Source of the DNA: Sphingobacterium sp. BN32
Lineage (GTDB): Bacteria > Bacteroidota > Bacteroidia > Sphingobacteriales > Sphingobacteriaceae
Assembly: GCF_030503615.1 (NCBI RefSeq)
Contig: NZ_CP129963.1
Span: 2,418,001-2,482,000 of the forward strand
Direction of reading: 5' to 3'
DNA: 64,000 nt
Shown: piece by piece, positions 8,423-16,307 of the stretch
Numbering within the stretch: position 1 is the stretch's first letter
Layout: each line of letters starts with the position of its first letter
Notes under the pieces: model-generated
The model's database searches: none
What the model saw: only the letters and a program-made list of their open reading frames with translations
Told to the model about the DNA's origin: nothing
Translations under genes and position numbers: made by a program

Positions 8423-9478
8423 ATGTCAACAAACAAACTCGCCTTAATACGTTATAAAACGATTGATAATTGTCTACGCCAAAAGCATCGCAAATGGACG
8501 CTGGATGAACTTATAGAAAAGGTTTCCGAACAGCTTTATGAGTTGGAAGGAATTCATAATGGGGTCAGCAAACGTACGATTCAAGCCGACATACAATTGA
8601 TGCGATCGAATAAGCTCGGTTACAACGCACCTATCATTGTGACCGACAGAAAGTATTACTCCTACGAAGATCCGAGCTACAGCATCAGCAACTCGCCTAT
8701 TTCTGCTACAGATATGGAAAAGATGAAGGAAGTTGTGGAAGTCCTAAAACACCTGAACGGCTTCGCCTATTTTGAGGAGATGAGCGATATCATTGCACGT
8801 TTGGAAGATAATATGCTGGTCAGCTCCGGCGAACATAAGCAAGCCATACAGATGGAAAGCAACACTTTATTGAAAGGGCTCAATTGGATAAACATACTGC
8901 ACAGGGCTATCCGCGAAGAGATACCTTTGCTGATTACCTATAAATCCTTCAAAACCGACACGCCATCTGATGCTGTTTATTTCCCTTACTTATTGAAGGA
9001 ATATAGAAATCGCTGGTTCCTAATCTGTAGGCATAAGAAAAACAATGGCATACAGACCTTGGCTCTAGACCGTATCCATGACATCGCAGAGATGGCGAAG
9101 TCGCATTTTGAGCCCTATGAAGGCGTAGATTTTGAGCGCTACTATGCCGATACGATTGGTGTTACTAAATCGCTCAAAGACCGCGGGAACAAGGTGTTAT
9201 TGCACGTTGAATCAAAGAATGCGCCTTATGTGGAGACTAAGCCTCTACATAATTCGCAACAGATATTGAATCGCTTCGATGATGGCAGCATCATTATCCG
9301 AATCGATGTTGTATTGAATTTTGAACTCGAAAGAGAGATATTGGGCTTCGGAGAATGTATGAAAGTGCTCGCTCCTCGTTACTTAGTAAATCGAATAAAA
9401 AGAAGAATAACGCAGAGTATGAATCAGTACAGCGATTCGCCATCCAAGGAGCAAAAAACAAAAGAAGAAAAACAATAG
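8423..9478 (+). CDS. WYL-domain transcriptional regulator
   Basis: 351 residues. The N-terminal 75 residues form a helix-turn-helix of the type joined to WYL domains (GVSKRTIQADIQLMRS is the likely recognition region). A WYL domain follows at about 160-235, with the signature segment YFPYLLKEYRNRWFLICRH and LALDRIHDI, and a C-terminal WCX-like part ends near NRIKRRI. WYL domains sense ligands that in several systems are nucleic acids or nucleotides. It is divergent from the tRNA-like/slipin/rtcB unit, with two related inverted repeats between them, so it is the obvious candidate regulator. The Lys/Glu-rich tail (KEQKTKEEKQ) is low complexity. Confidence 0.88.
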   Translation: MSTNKLALIRYKTIDNCLRQKHRKWTLDELIEKVSEQLYELEGIHNGVSKRTIQADIQLMRSNKLGYNAPIIVTDRKYYSYEDPSYSISNSPISATDMEKMKEVVEVLKHLNGFAYFEEMSDIIARLEDNMLVSSGEHKQAIQMESNTLLKGLNWINILHRAIREEIPLLITYKSFKTDTPSDAVYFPYLLKEYRNRWFLICRHKKNNGIQTLALDRIHDIAEMAKSHFEPYEGVDFERYYADTIGVTKSLKDRGNKVLLHVESKNAPYVETKPLHNSQQILNRFDDGSIIIRIDVVLNFELEREILGFGECMKVLAPRYLVNRIKRRITQSMNQYSDSPSKEQKTKEEKQ

Positions 9479-9579
9479 TATTATTAATAATGAGTAAATT
9501 AAGATTAAAATAATCGTGATTGGGAACCACAGGGCTTCGAAAATATTCGAGGCAGATTATTTTAGCATCACACATACCT

Positions 9580-10266
9580 ATGCAAAAAAGTAAAATGGAG
9601 GAAAAACCAAAGAAAAAACCGAGAAAAGTGACGGCCGGACCGATCCGAGAGAAAGCCAGAACGATGGAGAAACTAATTGCGGCAGTAGGCAAAGTAATTA
9701 AGAAACACGGATATCCAGGACTTACCGTAGCTAATATCGCTAGTGAGAGTGGGCTGGACAGAAAACTGGTCTACACCTATTTTGGAAGCTTAGACAATTT
9801 GATCGAGCTGTATATTACCCGCCAAGACTACTGGAAATCTAAAGCAAACAAACAAATTGAGACACTGTTGCAAGCGGAAAACTTAAGTAAACTGGCGATG
9901 GTAAACTTATTACAAGGACAATTTGAACAGGTCCTAAATGACAAGATACTTCAACGGATCATCCATTGGGAACTGGGTGTGAAAAGCAAACCGCTCCGTA
10001 AGCTTGCGGATAGCCGCGAAGAAGTTGGCGAACTGTTATTGAACAAGTTTGAAGAAAGCTATCCCAATAAGGATATAGACCTGCGTGCGCTTCTGGCAAT
10101 TCAGACCGCGGGACTATATTATCTTGCGCTCCACGCCAGCTCAAATGGCAGCACTTTTTGCGGTATCGACATCAATACCCCTGAAGGAAAAGAAAGAATC
10201 AATAGAACCATAGAAAACACATTAGATCTTTTAATAAGCACCTCCGGCAAACCGAAGGAAGACTAA
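9580..10266 (+). CDS. TetR/AcrR family regulator
   Basis: 228 residues from the ATG at 9580 (a second Met lies at 9595; upstream codons to 9520 look like read-through). After a Lys-rich leader (EEKPKKKPRK) comes a TetR-type HTH: MEKLIAAVGKVIKKHGYPGLTVANIA and SGLDRKLVYTYFGSLDNLIELYI. The C-terminal part is alpha-helical and not further recognisable. An acetyltransferase gene starts 11 bases after the stop and may be co-transcribed. Ligand and targets are unknown. Confidence 0.82.
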   Translation: MQKSKMEEKPKKKPRKVTAGPIREKARTMEKLIAAVGKVIKKHGYPGLTVANIASESGLDRKLVYTYFGSLDNLIELYITRQDYWKSKANKQIETLLQAENLSKLAMVNLLQGQFEQVLNDKILQRIIHWELGVKSKPLRKLADSREEVGELLLNKFEESYPNKDIDLRALLAIQTAGLYYLALHASSNGSTFCGIDINTPEGKERINRTIENTLDLLISTSGKPKED

Positions 10267-10277
10267 AACAACAGCAG

Positions 10278-10826
10278 ATGAAAAGAAGCATTCGCATAGA
10301 CAACCATATTTCCTTGAAATTCCTAGTTAATAGCGACGTTAGAACGATTTTTAACTACATCAATACGCAACGCGATTATTTAGGCGAATGGTTACCCTTT
10401 GTACAGTTCACTCATGAAGTAAAGGATACGAAGGGTTTTGTCGACATGGCGATAGAACTTCGAAAAGCCAAGAAAGACTATGTCTATAAAATCTGCTATG
10501 ACGATCGTATGATCGGACTTATCGGCACCAAAGAAACCGACTACCTGAACAAAAATACCGAGATCGGCTACTGGCTATCGGAGGATTATCAAGGGCAAGG
10601 TATTATGTCAACGGTCGTAGACAAACTTACATGCATCATTTTTGATGAGATGGGTATCGAACGGATACAGATCTGCTGCGCTGTTGGTAATGAGAAAAGT
10701 ATTGCTATTCCAAAAAGATTAGGTTTTATCCAAGAAGGGATCAAGCGCAATGGCGAATGGGCCGGAAACCTGGTGTTTCGAGATCTGATTGTCTTCAGCA
10801 AACTCAAATCGGATAGCCATTCTTAA
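10278..10826 (+). CDS. GNAT acetyltransferase, RimJ/RimL type
   Basis: 182 residues. Resembles the RimL/YjcK branch: an N-terminal DVRTIFNYINTQRDYLGEWLPFV segment, GLIGTKETDYLNKNTEIGYWLSEDYQGQGIMS (acetyl-CoA loop QGQGIM), and NEKSIAIPKRLGFIQEGIKRNGEWAGNLVFRDLIVFS. Members acetylate ribosomal-protein N termini or small amines such as aminoglycosides; the substrate cannot be read from sequence. It follows the TetR gene by 11 bases, suggesting a two-gene unit. Confidence 0.85.
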   Translation: MKRSIRIDNHISLKFLVNSDVRTIFNYINTQRDYLGEWLPFVQFTHEVKDTKGFVDMAIELRKAKKDYVYKICYDDRMIGLIGTKETDYLNKNTEIGYWLSEDYQGQGIMSTVVDKLTCIIFDEMGIERIQICCAVGNEKSIAIPKRLGFIQEGIKRNGEWAGNLVFRDLIVFSKLKSDSHS

Positions 10827-10881
10827 GTATAGAAATAGCAAACAGCACCTGACCTACCTGCAATATTAGACTCTCATAACC

Positions 10882-10967
10882 CCATACAAACCCATATCAT
10901 ACCCAATTCAGAAGGGGTTTGATACGGGTTTGTATTGGGTTTACATTGGGTTTGAAAGGGGATTGAG
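10882..10967. repeat. GGGTTTG-rich palindromic repeat, copy 1
   Basis: CCCATACAAACCCATATCA (about 10882-10900) pairs almost perfectly with TGATACGGGTTTGTATTGGG (about 10920-10939). Thirty bases at 10931-10960 recur exactly, in reverse orientation, at 46536-46565. It looks like a dispersed intergenic repeat, not a gene. Confidence 0.75.
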
Positions 10968-10970
10968 TTG

Positions 10971-11105
10971 TAGTAGTTAGTAGTTAGACCTATTGTTTTT
11001 GTCTTTGAACCAGGAAAAAAAGGATTTAAGGATTGGCAGGATCCTGTTAATCCTAACATCCTTCCTTTCCTGGTTCAGACAAAAACTCTAAATACTAAAT
11101 ACTAT
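10971..11105. repeat. Heptamer-bounded hairpin unit
   Basis: Left edge TAGTAGTTAGTAGTTAGA and right edge TCTAAATACTAAATACTA are inverted versions of the same 7-base motif. Between them GTCTTTGAACCAGGAAA (11001-11017) pairs with TTTCCTGGTTCAGAC (11066-11080), with nested AAGGAT/ATCCTT arms and a central CAGGATCCTG. The right edge runs into the M1 peptidase stop codon. Parts recur at about 33893, 37385 and 37437. Confidence 0.7.
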
Positions 11106-13447
11106 CTCCTCGCCTCCTTCATCGGGTTGGATTCTGTAGACTGCCCTCTTGCGCTTCTTCCGTTTTCTTTGAAGATTTCGAAGCGTGATGGCTGTGCTTG
11201 TCGCGGCCATGCGTTGTTTGCTTCATCGATATCTGCTGTTTCGCGGTATGGATCTAGGCGGATGCTAACAACGTCTTTCGCTTTGGCGAAGACTTTTGTT
11301 GCTTCCTGCTCATTATGTCGCCATATATAGGCAGAGATACGGTCAATTTCTTTGGTTCCGTCGGCGAAGTTCCATTCAATAATCAGGGGCATCACCAAAC
11401 CGCCATTATTTTTAAAAGTTAATTCGTAGAAAGAGATCTTTCCATCAAAAATGTCTTTTTCTTTTTGGCTAAGGCCGCTGTAGAATTGCTGGTAATTGCT
11501 TTGATCTGCCGGACGCACGGCGAACCTGTCCCATTTGTTATAGAAATCTAATAGAGACGTATCCTTTTCAACCAAGAACGCCATATTATCTTCCATGTTG
11601 CGCTGCCTGCTGATGCTATTCAGATCTTTTTCGAAGGCTTCTTTCCTGCTTTTTTGCGCTTCTGCCGGATTTCCACCAGTCATCTTATATTGCGTTACAT
11701 TCTCCAGGGAGATTTCAACCGGATCTGTGCCGAAGAACCAACCTCTCCAAAACCAGTCCAAATCTACCCCAGAGGCATCCTCCATCGTCCGGAAGAAATC
11801 CGCCGGTGTGGGATGTTTGAATGCCCAACGTTGGGAATACTGTTTAAATGCGAAATCGAATAAGTCGCGTCCCATCACGGTTTCGCGCAAGATATTTAAT
11901 GCTGTTGCAGGTTTTGCGTATGCATTTGGTCCGAACTGAATGATGTTTTCCGAGTTGGTCATAATGGGCTCCAATTGATTTTTTGGAAGCTTCATATAGT
12001 CTGTAATTTTGTAGGCAGGACCACGGCGCGATGGAAAGTCTTTGTCCCATTCCTGTTCGGTTAGAAATTGTAGGAAAGTATTCAAGCCTTCATCCATCCA
12101 GGTCCATTGGCGCTCGTCGGAATTGACGATCATCGGGAAGAAGTTGTGCCCTACTTCATGGATGATCACACCGATCATCCCATATTTTACCGCTTCAGAA
12201 TAAGTTCCATCCTCATCTGCGCGACCGTAATTAAAGCAGATCATCGGATATTCCATTCCATTTGCAGCCTCCACAGAAATGGCTACAGGATATGGATAAG
12301 GGATGGAATATTTTGAATAGGTTCTTAGCGTATGAGCAACCGCCTTGGTCGAATACTTTCTGTATAAAGGATATGCTTCCGGACCGTAATAGGACATCGC
12401 CATCGGTTGATTGCCTTCAATCCCATCTTTCACTTTCAAAGCATCCCAAACCAGCCTTCTCGAACTTACGAAGGCGAAGTCTCTTACATTTTTTGCTTCA
12501 TATATCCAGGTTTTCTTTGCTGAGGATTTTTGTCCCATTGCTTTTTTGGCATCCTCGAGCGTCACGATTTCGATAGGTTCGTCTGATTGCTGCGCCCTCT
12601 TCCAACGGTCCATCTGTGTGGCATTCAACATCTGTGGGTAATTCTGACATACCCCCGTTGCTCCAACGACATGGTCTGCCGGAACGGTGATATGAACTTT
12701 ATAGTCTCCGAATACCAAGGCAAACTCCCCTCTTCCGGTAAACTGCTTATTTTGCCAACCTTGAAAATCCGAGTACACGGCCATTCGAGGAAACCATTGC
12801 GCAATAGTGTACAGGTAGTTGCCATCCTTTTCGAAATACTCGTACCCACCACGTCCACCTTCTACCATACGATTGGAGATTTTGTAGTCCCAATCGATGT
12901 TCAGAACCATCTTTGCACCTGGTTTCAACGGAGCGGGAAGATCGATACGCATCATGGTATAATTGATAGTATATTTTAAAGGCTTGTTCGCTCCGTCGGC
13001 GACCTTACGGATGTTGACGCCGAAGCCTTTCTTTTCAGGAACCAAACCCTTCAGTCTTTCCAAGGACATGCGTTCATTTAGGCTGCTTTGATCAAAACTT
13101 TTGCTCTCTGCGTCATCGGCATGCTCATTTTCATCGAGTTGAATCCATAAGTAGTCCAATGGATCAGGAGAGTTGTTGGTATAAGTGATGGTCTCAGAAC
13201 CCTTTAAGACCTGATTGACATCATCCACCTCACAATGGATTACATAATCAGCCTTTTGTTGCCAGTACATTGCTCCCGGTGCGCCCGAGGCGGTACGGAA
13301 GATATTTGGATCTGAGATCAGGGTACCGAGTTGTTCAAACTTATTTCCATGGTTAGACCCTGGATTGTTCAACGACTGTGCTACAGCCTGCTGGGAAAAG
13401 ATAGCAGTTAAGCCGATTGCAAATGCAAAAACCTTGATTTTTTTCAT
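11102..13447 (-). CDS. M1 family metallopeptidase (aminopeptidase N-like), secreted
   Basis: 781 residues with a signal peptide (KKIKVFAFAIGLTAIFSQQAVAQ). Zinc site HEVGH with the second ligand in WMDEGLNTFLQFLTEQEWD (HEXXH-X18-E) at about residues 425-450. GANGMEYP-like EAANGMEYPMICFNYGR upstream corresponds to the GAMEN exopeptidase segment of M1 enzymes (here NGMEY). The N-terminal half is beta-rich and the C-terminal part is unassigned. Probably periplasmic or surface peptide digestion. The ATG is one base beyond the stop of the HupE-like gene on the same strand, so the two are probably one operon. Confidence 0.9.
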   Translation of the reverse strand: MKKIKVFAFAIGLTAIFSQQAVAQSLNNPGSNHGNKFEQLGTLISDPNIFRTASGAPGAMYWQQKADYVIHCEVDDVNQVLKGSETITYTNNSPDPLDYLWIQLDENEHADDAESKSFDQSSLNERMSLERLKGLVPEKKGFGVNIRKVADGANKPLKYTINYTMMRIDLPAPLKPGAKMVLNIDWDYKISNRMVEGGRGGYEYFEKDGNYLYTIAQWFPRMAVYSDFQGWQNKQFTGRGEFALVFGDYKVHITVPADHVVGATGVCQNYPQMLNATQMDRWKRAQQSDEPIEIVTLEDAKKAMGQKSSAKKTWIYEAKNVRDFAFVSSRRLVWDALKVKDGIEGNQPMAMSYYGPEAYPLYRKYSTKAVAHTLRTYSKYSIPYPYPVAISVEAANGMEYPMICFNYGRADEDGTYSEAVKYGMIGVIIHEVGHNFFPMIVNSDERQWTWMDEGLNTFLQFLTEQEWDKDFPSRRGPAYKITDYMKLPKNQLEPIMTNSENIIQFGPNAYAKPATALNILRETVMGRDLFDFAFKQYSQRWAFKHPTPADFFRTMEDASGVDLDWFWRGWFFGTDPVEISLENVTQYKMTGGNPAEAQKSRKEAFEKDLNSISRQRNMEDNMAFLVEKDTSLLDFYNKWDRFAVRPADQSNYQQFYSGLSQKEKDIFDGKISFYELTFKNNGGLVMPLIIEWNFADGTKEIDRISAYIWRHNEQEATKVFAKAKDVVSIRLDPYRETADIDEANNAWPRQAQPSRFEIFKENGRSARGQSTESNPMKEARR

Positions 13448-13448
13448 A

Positions 13449-14024
13449 TTATACTGGAATACGCTCTAAAGCCATAATTAGTGAAATACCGACAACTGCC
13501 GATGATAAGAAGAAACTCCAATCTCTATTCGTCACCCTAAAGATCTTCAACATCAATTCAGATAGGAGGATAACAAAGAAAACGATAATAAGTTGACCGA
13601 ATTCTAAACCGATATTGAAGGACAGCAAGGGCCAAAAGATGTTTGCCTCTTTGCCTAACAGGGATTGCAAATAGTTTGAAAACCCCAATCCGTGGATAAA
13701 ACCAAATGCTAAGGCCATGCTATATAACCACACTGGACTGCGCTGTTTTCGGCGTTTCGGTAGATTATAGATTGCCGTTATTAAGATAGTCACCGGAATC
13801 AGGAATTCAATCCATTCGGAATTGACATTTACTATCTTGAAGGCTGCCAGCGCCAGCGTCACGGAATGGCCGACGGTAAAAGCAGTCACCAACCACAAGA
13901 TCTTCTTCCAATCTTTCAGCACATAGCTACAACAGAGCACCATGACAAAAAGTATATGGTCATATCCATTGAGGTCAAGAATATGTTGCCAACCGAGTTG
14001 GAAATAGATAGAAAATTCGCTCAT
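13449..14024 (-). CDS. HupE/UreJ-like membrane protein
   Basis: 191 residues, about six hydrophobic segments. His-containing conserved stretches are GYDHILFVMVL, AFTVGHSVTLALAAF and AFGFIHGLGFSNYL, typical of HupE/UreJ_2 proteins, some of which carry nickel or cobalt. In Bacteroidota such proteins often sit beside M1 peptidases and small secreted proteins; both neighbours here fit. Whether it moves a metal for the zinc peptidase is speculation. It begins about 120 bases from the divergent secreted-protein gene. Confidence 0.8.
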   Translation of the reverse strand: MSEFSIYFQLGWQHILDLNGYDHILFVMVLCCSYVLKDWKKILWLVTAFTVGHSVTLALAAFKIVNVNSEWIEFLIPVTILITAIYNLPKRRKQRSPVWLYSMALAFGFIHGLGFSNYLQSLLGKEANIFWPLLSFNIGLEFGQLIIVFFVILLSELMLKIFRVTNRDWSFFLSSAVVGISLIMALERIPV

Positions 14025-14144
14025 GAATTAGGTTGTTGTTAATTCGTCAACACAAATTTAATATTATTTTAATTATCGCTGCAGGTCTTCGGGTTTTTCG
14101 ATAATTTAGCATAAAATTGTTGCAATACTTTTAAAGCACGACCA

Positions 14145-14648
14145 ATGATCAAGAAACCTTGGCTCCTACTTATCCTTTGCTTAATAACGATTAGTGTATT
14201 TGCCCATCCTTTTTACGTCAGTATCTCCACGGTAGACTACAGTTCGAAGAATAAACGTATTGAAATCTCCTGCCGCATCTTCTATGACGACCTGGAAGTA
14301 GCGTTGAAAAAGCAATTGAAACAGAAAATCGACGTTATTAACCCGAAAAATAAAGCTGAAGCCGACTCTGCTATATCAAAATATATACAAGCAAACTTCA
14401 ACCTGATGGTCGATGGGAAAGCTAAAAAGTTAAAGTTTGTGGGCTACGAAGTAGAAGAGGATGTTGCTTGGTGCTATTTTGAAACGCCACAAAGCAATCC
14501 TATCCGCACTATTACGATTGTCAATCAACTTCTATATCAGGATTTTAAATCGCAATCCAATATTTTGCATGTCACGATCGATGGTAAACGGCAGAGTACA
14601 AAACTGGATCATCCGAAGAGGAGTGTTAAATTAGATTTTAGACAATAG
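14145..14648 (+). CDS. Small secreted protein, DUF6702-like
   Basis: 167 residues with an N-terminal signal peptide (KKPWLLLILCLITISVFAHP). The mature part begins HPFYVSISTVDYSSKNKRIEISCRIFYDDLE, which I associate with the DUF6702 family that neighbours M1 peptidase and HupE-like genes; family assignment is from memory. No catalytic motif is visible. It is divergent from hupE-M1. The stop codon lies inside the start of a TTAGACA heptamer array, so the last codons are repeat-derived. Confidence 0.75.
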   Translation: MIKKPWLLLILCLITISVFAHPFYVSISTVDYSSKNKRIEISCRIFYDDLEVALKKQLKQKIDVINPKNKAEADSAISKYIQANFNLMVDGKAKKLKFVGYEVEEDVAWCYFETPQSNPIRTITIVNQLLYQDFKSQSNILHVTIDGKRQSTKLDHPKRSVKLDFRQ

Positions 14649-14851
14649 ACATAAGACATTAGAGCATGGAACTCTACTCATGCTTTCTGCTGTGTTAGAT
14701 TTTAGACAATAGACTTTAGAACTTAGAATTCTATTAACGATGGCTACTACTGTCCCAATGCAATTCAAAATTGGCATAAAGGCAATATTATTTAAACCAA
14801 TAAAAGACCGCCAAACATCTTAAATCTGATGTCTAGTGTCTAATATCTAAA
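14635..14851. repeat. TTAGANA heptamer arrays, inverted pair
   Basis: Degenerate 7-base repeats (TTAGACA-like) at 14635-14672 and 14694-14731 run in one direction, and TCTGATGTCTAGTGTCTAATATCTAA at 14824-14850 runs in the opposite one, enclosing about 100 bases without a gene. The same arrangement appears at 26268-26450 and 31512-31659. Confidence 0.75.
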
Positions 14852-14864
14852 AAAAGTGGCTTTT

Positions 14865-14990
14865 CTATTGAGGCTTAACACCTCGGGTGGGTTTGGTTTG
14901 GTTGGCTGCGACGAATCCCCAGTTTGTTACGTAGTATAAGTAGGGGTTGTTCATCATTTTTTCTTTTTTGTTACTTTTCTTTTTAATCAT
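14865..14990 (-). CDS. Possible 41-residue protein, unrecognised
   Basis: A short frame from ATG 14990 to TAG 14865. The first 11 residues are very Lys-rich (IKKKSNKKEK), then come NNPYLYYVTNWGF and VAANQTKPTRGVKPQ. Support for a real gene: GAAAGG eight bases before the ATG, and a promoter-like TTG-N23-TAGATTTG (15080-15047, minus strand) placing a start about 50 bases upstream. No hydrophobic segment or known motif. A second in-frame Met pair (MMNNPY) could be the true start. It could also be a leader peptide. Confidence 0.4.
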   Translation of the reverse strand: MIKKKSNKKEKMMNNPYLYYVTNWGFVAANQTKPTRGVKPQ

Positions 14991-15135
14991 ATTTTACCTT
15001 TCTTTTTATTGTTTGATCATAATATAACAAATTTTGAACCAATTTGCAAATCTATTTCTAAGATGGCGTTATACTGACAATCAAGCGAAGGGCTGACAGG
15101 GCGAGTATATTGAATAAATGCTTATGGAACTTCGT

Positions 15136-16047
15136 TTAGACCGCTTGGTCCACTTTGGCGTGCGCAATTTGCAGTTCTGCAGAGTGCTTGCTGATAAACT
15201 CTGATGGTGAGGTGTTAAGGATACTTTTGAATACGCGATTGAAATGTACCACGGTGTTAAATCCACATTGATAGGCTACTTCCGATATATTTTCGGTGGA
15301 TTTGTTAATCAGCAATTGACAGGCTTTCTCGATTCTGATTTCGTTCAGGAAGGTAACATAAGTCTTCATCGTATGCTTTTTGAAATACTTGCAGAATGCT
15401 GAAGGCGTCATATGAATAAGCTTAGAAACCTCTTCGATACTGATTTCCTTGTCGTAATTAGCCAAAGAGAAACGAAGTACTTCATTGATCCGGATACCGA
15501 CCTTATCATTGAATGTAGATTCTGGCAGTCCCGAATATAAGGAATGCATATCCTGCTCATGGCGAATCAGGAATTGGAAGATATCGAGGATTGAAATAAT
15601 CTTCTTCATCCCCTCACCTTTTGCCAGTTCGATAAACTTGTCTTTGATTTCCAAACTGACATCTTGAGCGATCTTCTTACTGGAATCCATTTTCTTAAAG
15701 AAATCGCGCGCAGGATGCAGTTCTGATAAATCGAAAAAATGCCACAGCTTATCAAATGCGACGAATATATGGATGACATGGATATTTTCTTCCTCGGGGC
15801 CCTCTTTGATAAAGATATGCGGGTCATTCGCCTTCATGATGTAGATTTCATCATCGGAGAACGGCTGGATCAAGTTCCCGATCAGCATCGATCCACTACC
15901 TTTCAGTATGTAGGATATTTGAAACTCTTTATGTCGATGGTAATGATTATAGAAGTTGCTACGAAGATCCTCTTGCACGTAGAAGGACCCCACACCTGAT
16001 GCAGGCGCAGTGAACTCAATAGGGTTCTTGGAATCGACGTTTCTCAT
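15136..16047 (-). CDS. AraC family regulator with cupin-type N-terminus
   Basis: 303 residues. The N-terminal part is a cupin-like sensor (NHYHRHKEFQISYILKGSGSMLIGN, FSDDEIYIMKANDPHIF). The C-terminal 100 residues have two HTHs: ISIEEVSKLIHMTPSAFCKYFKKHT and NISEVAYQCGFNTVVHFNRVFKSILNTSPSEF, a complete AraC/XylS domain. Such proteins usually control sugar use. No target is directly adjacent: pckA lies upstream in the same direction, and only a small frame lies downstream. Confidence 0.9.
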   Translation of the reverse strand: MRNVDSKNPIEFTAPASGVGSFYVQEDLRSNFYNHYHRHKEFQISYILKGSGSMLIGNLIQPFSDDEIYIMKANDPHIFIKEGPEEENIHVIHIFVAFDKLWHFFDLSELHPARDFFKKMDSSKKIAQDVSLEIKDKFIELAKGEGMKKIISILDIFQFLIRHEQDMHSLYSGLPESTFNDKVGIRINEVLRFSLANYDKEISIEEVSKLIHMTPSAFCKYFKKHTMKTYVTFLNEIRIEKACQLLINKSTENISEVAYQCGFNTVVHFNRVFKSILNTSPSEFISKHSAELQIAHAKVDQAV

Positions 16048-16203
16048 AAATTCATCCTTATACTAGAAGGTGGTCGAATATATTAACAGCTGAAACATTA
16101 ACTAATCTCATAATTTAGTTGTTCAAAAGTACCTATAATCAGGCGCAAATTTAAGTATACTTTATGGGTTAATTGCAATATTTGGATACTACATTCCTAC
16201 CAC

Positions 16204-16237
16204 AAAAAAGAATAACCTTTCCGAGAAAAGGTCATTC
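16204..16237 (-). terminator. Rho-independent terminator of pckA
   Basis: GAATGACCTTT-6-AAAGGTTATTC (one A-C mismatch) followed by TTTTTTG on the minus strand, about 70 bases after the pckA stop. Confidence 0.8.
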
Positions 16238-16307
16238 TTCATTAAAATTAGTTAAAAGTTAAAGAAATCATGGGTATTTGCTCGGATACTTCCCAGCATC
16301 TACCGGA

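Noticed and set aside
16048..16307. Small genes between pckA and the AraC gene
   Set aside because: Only the pckA terminator is visible; no frame with plausible composition.
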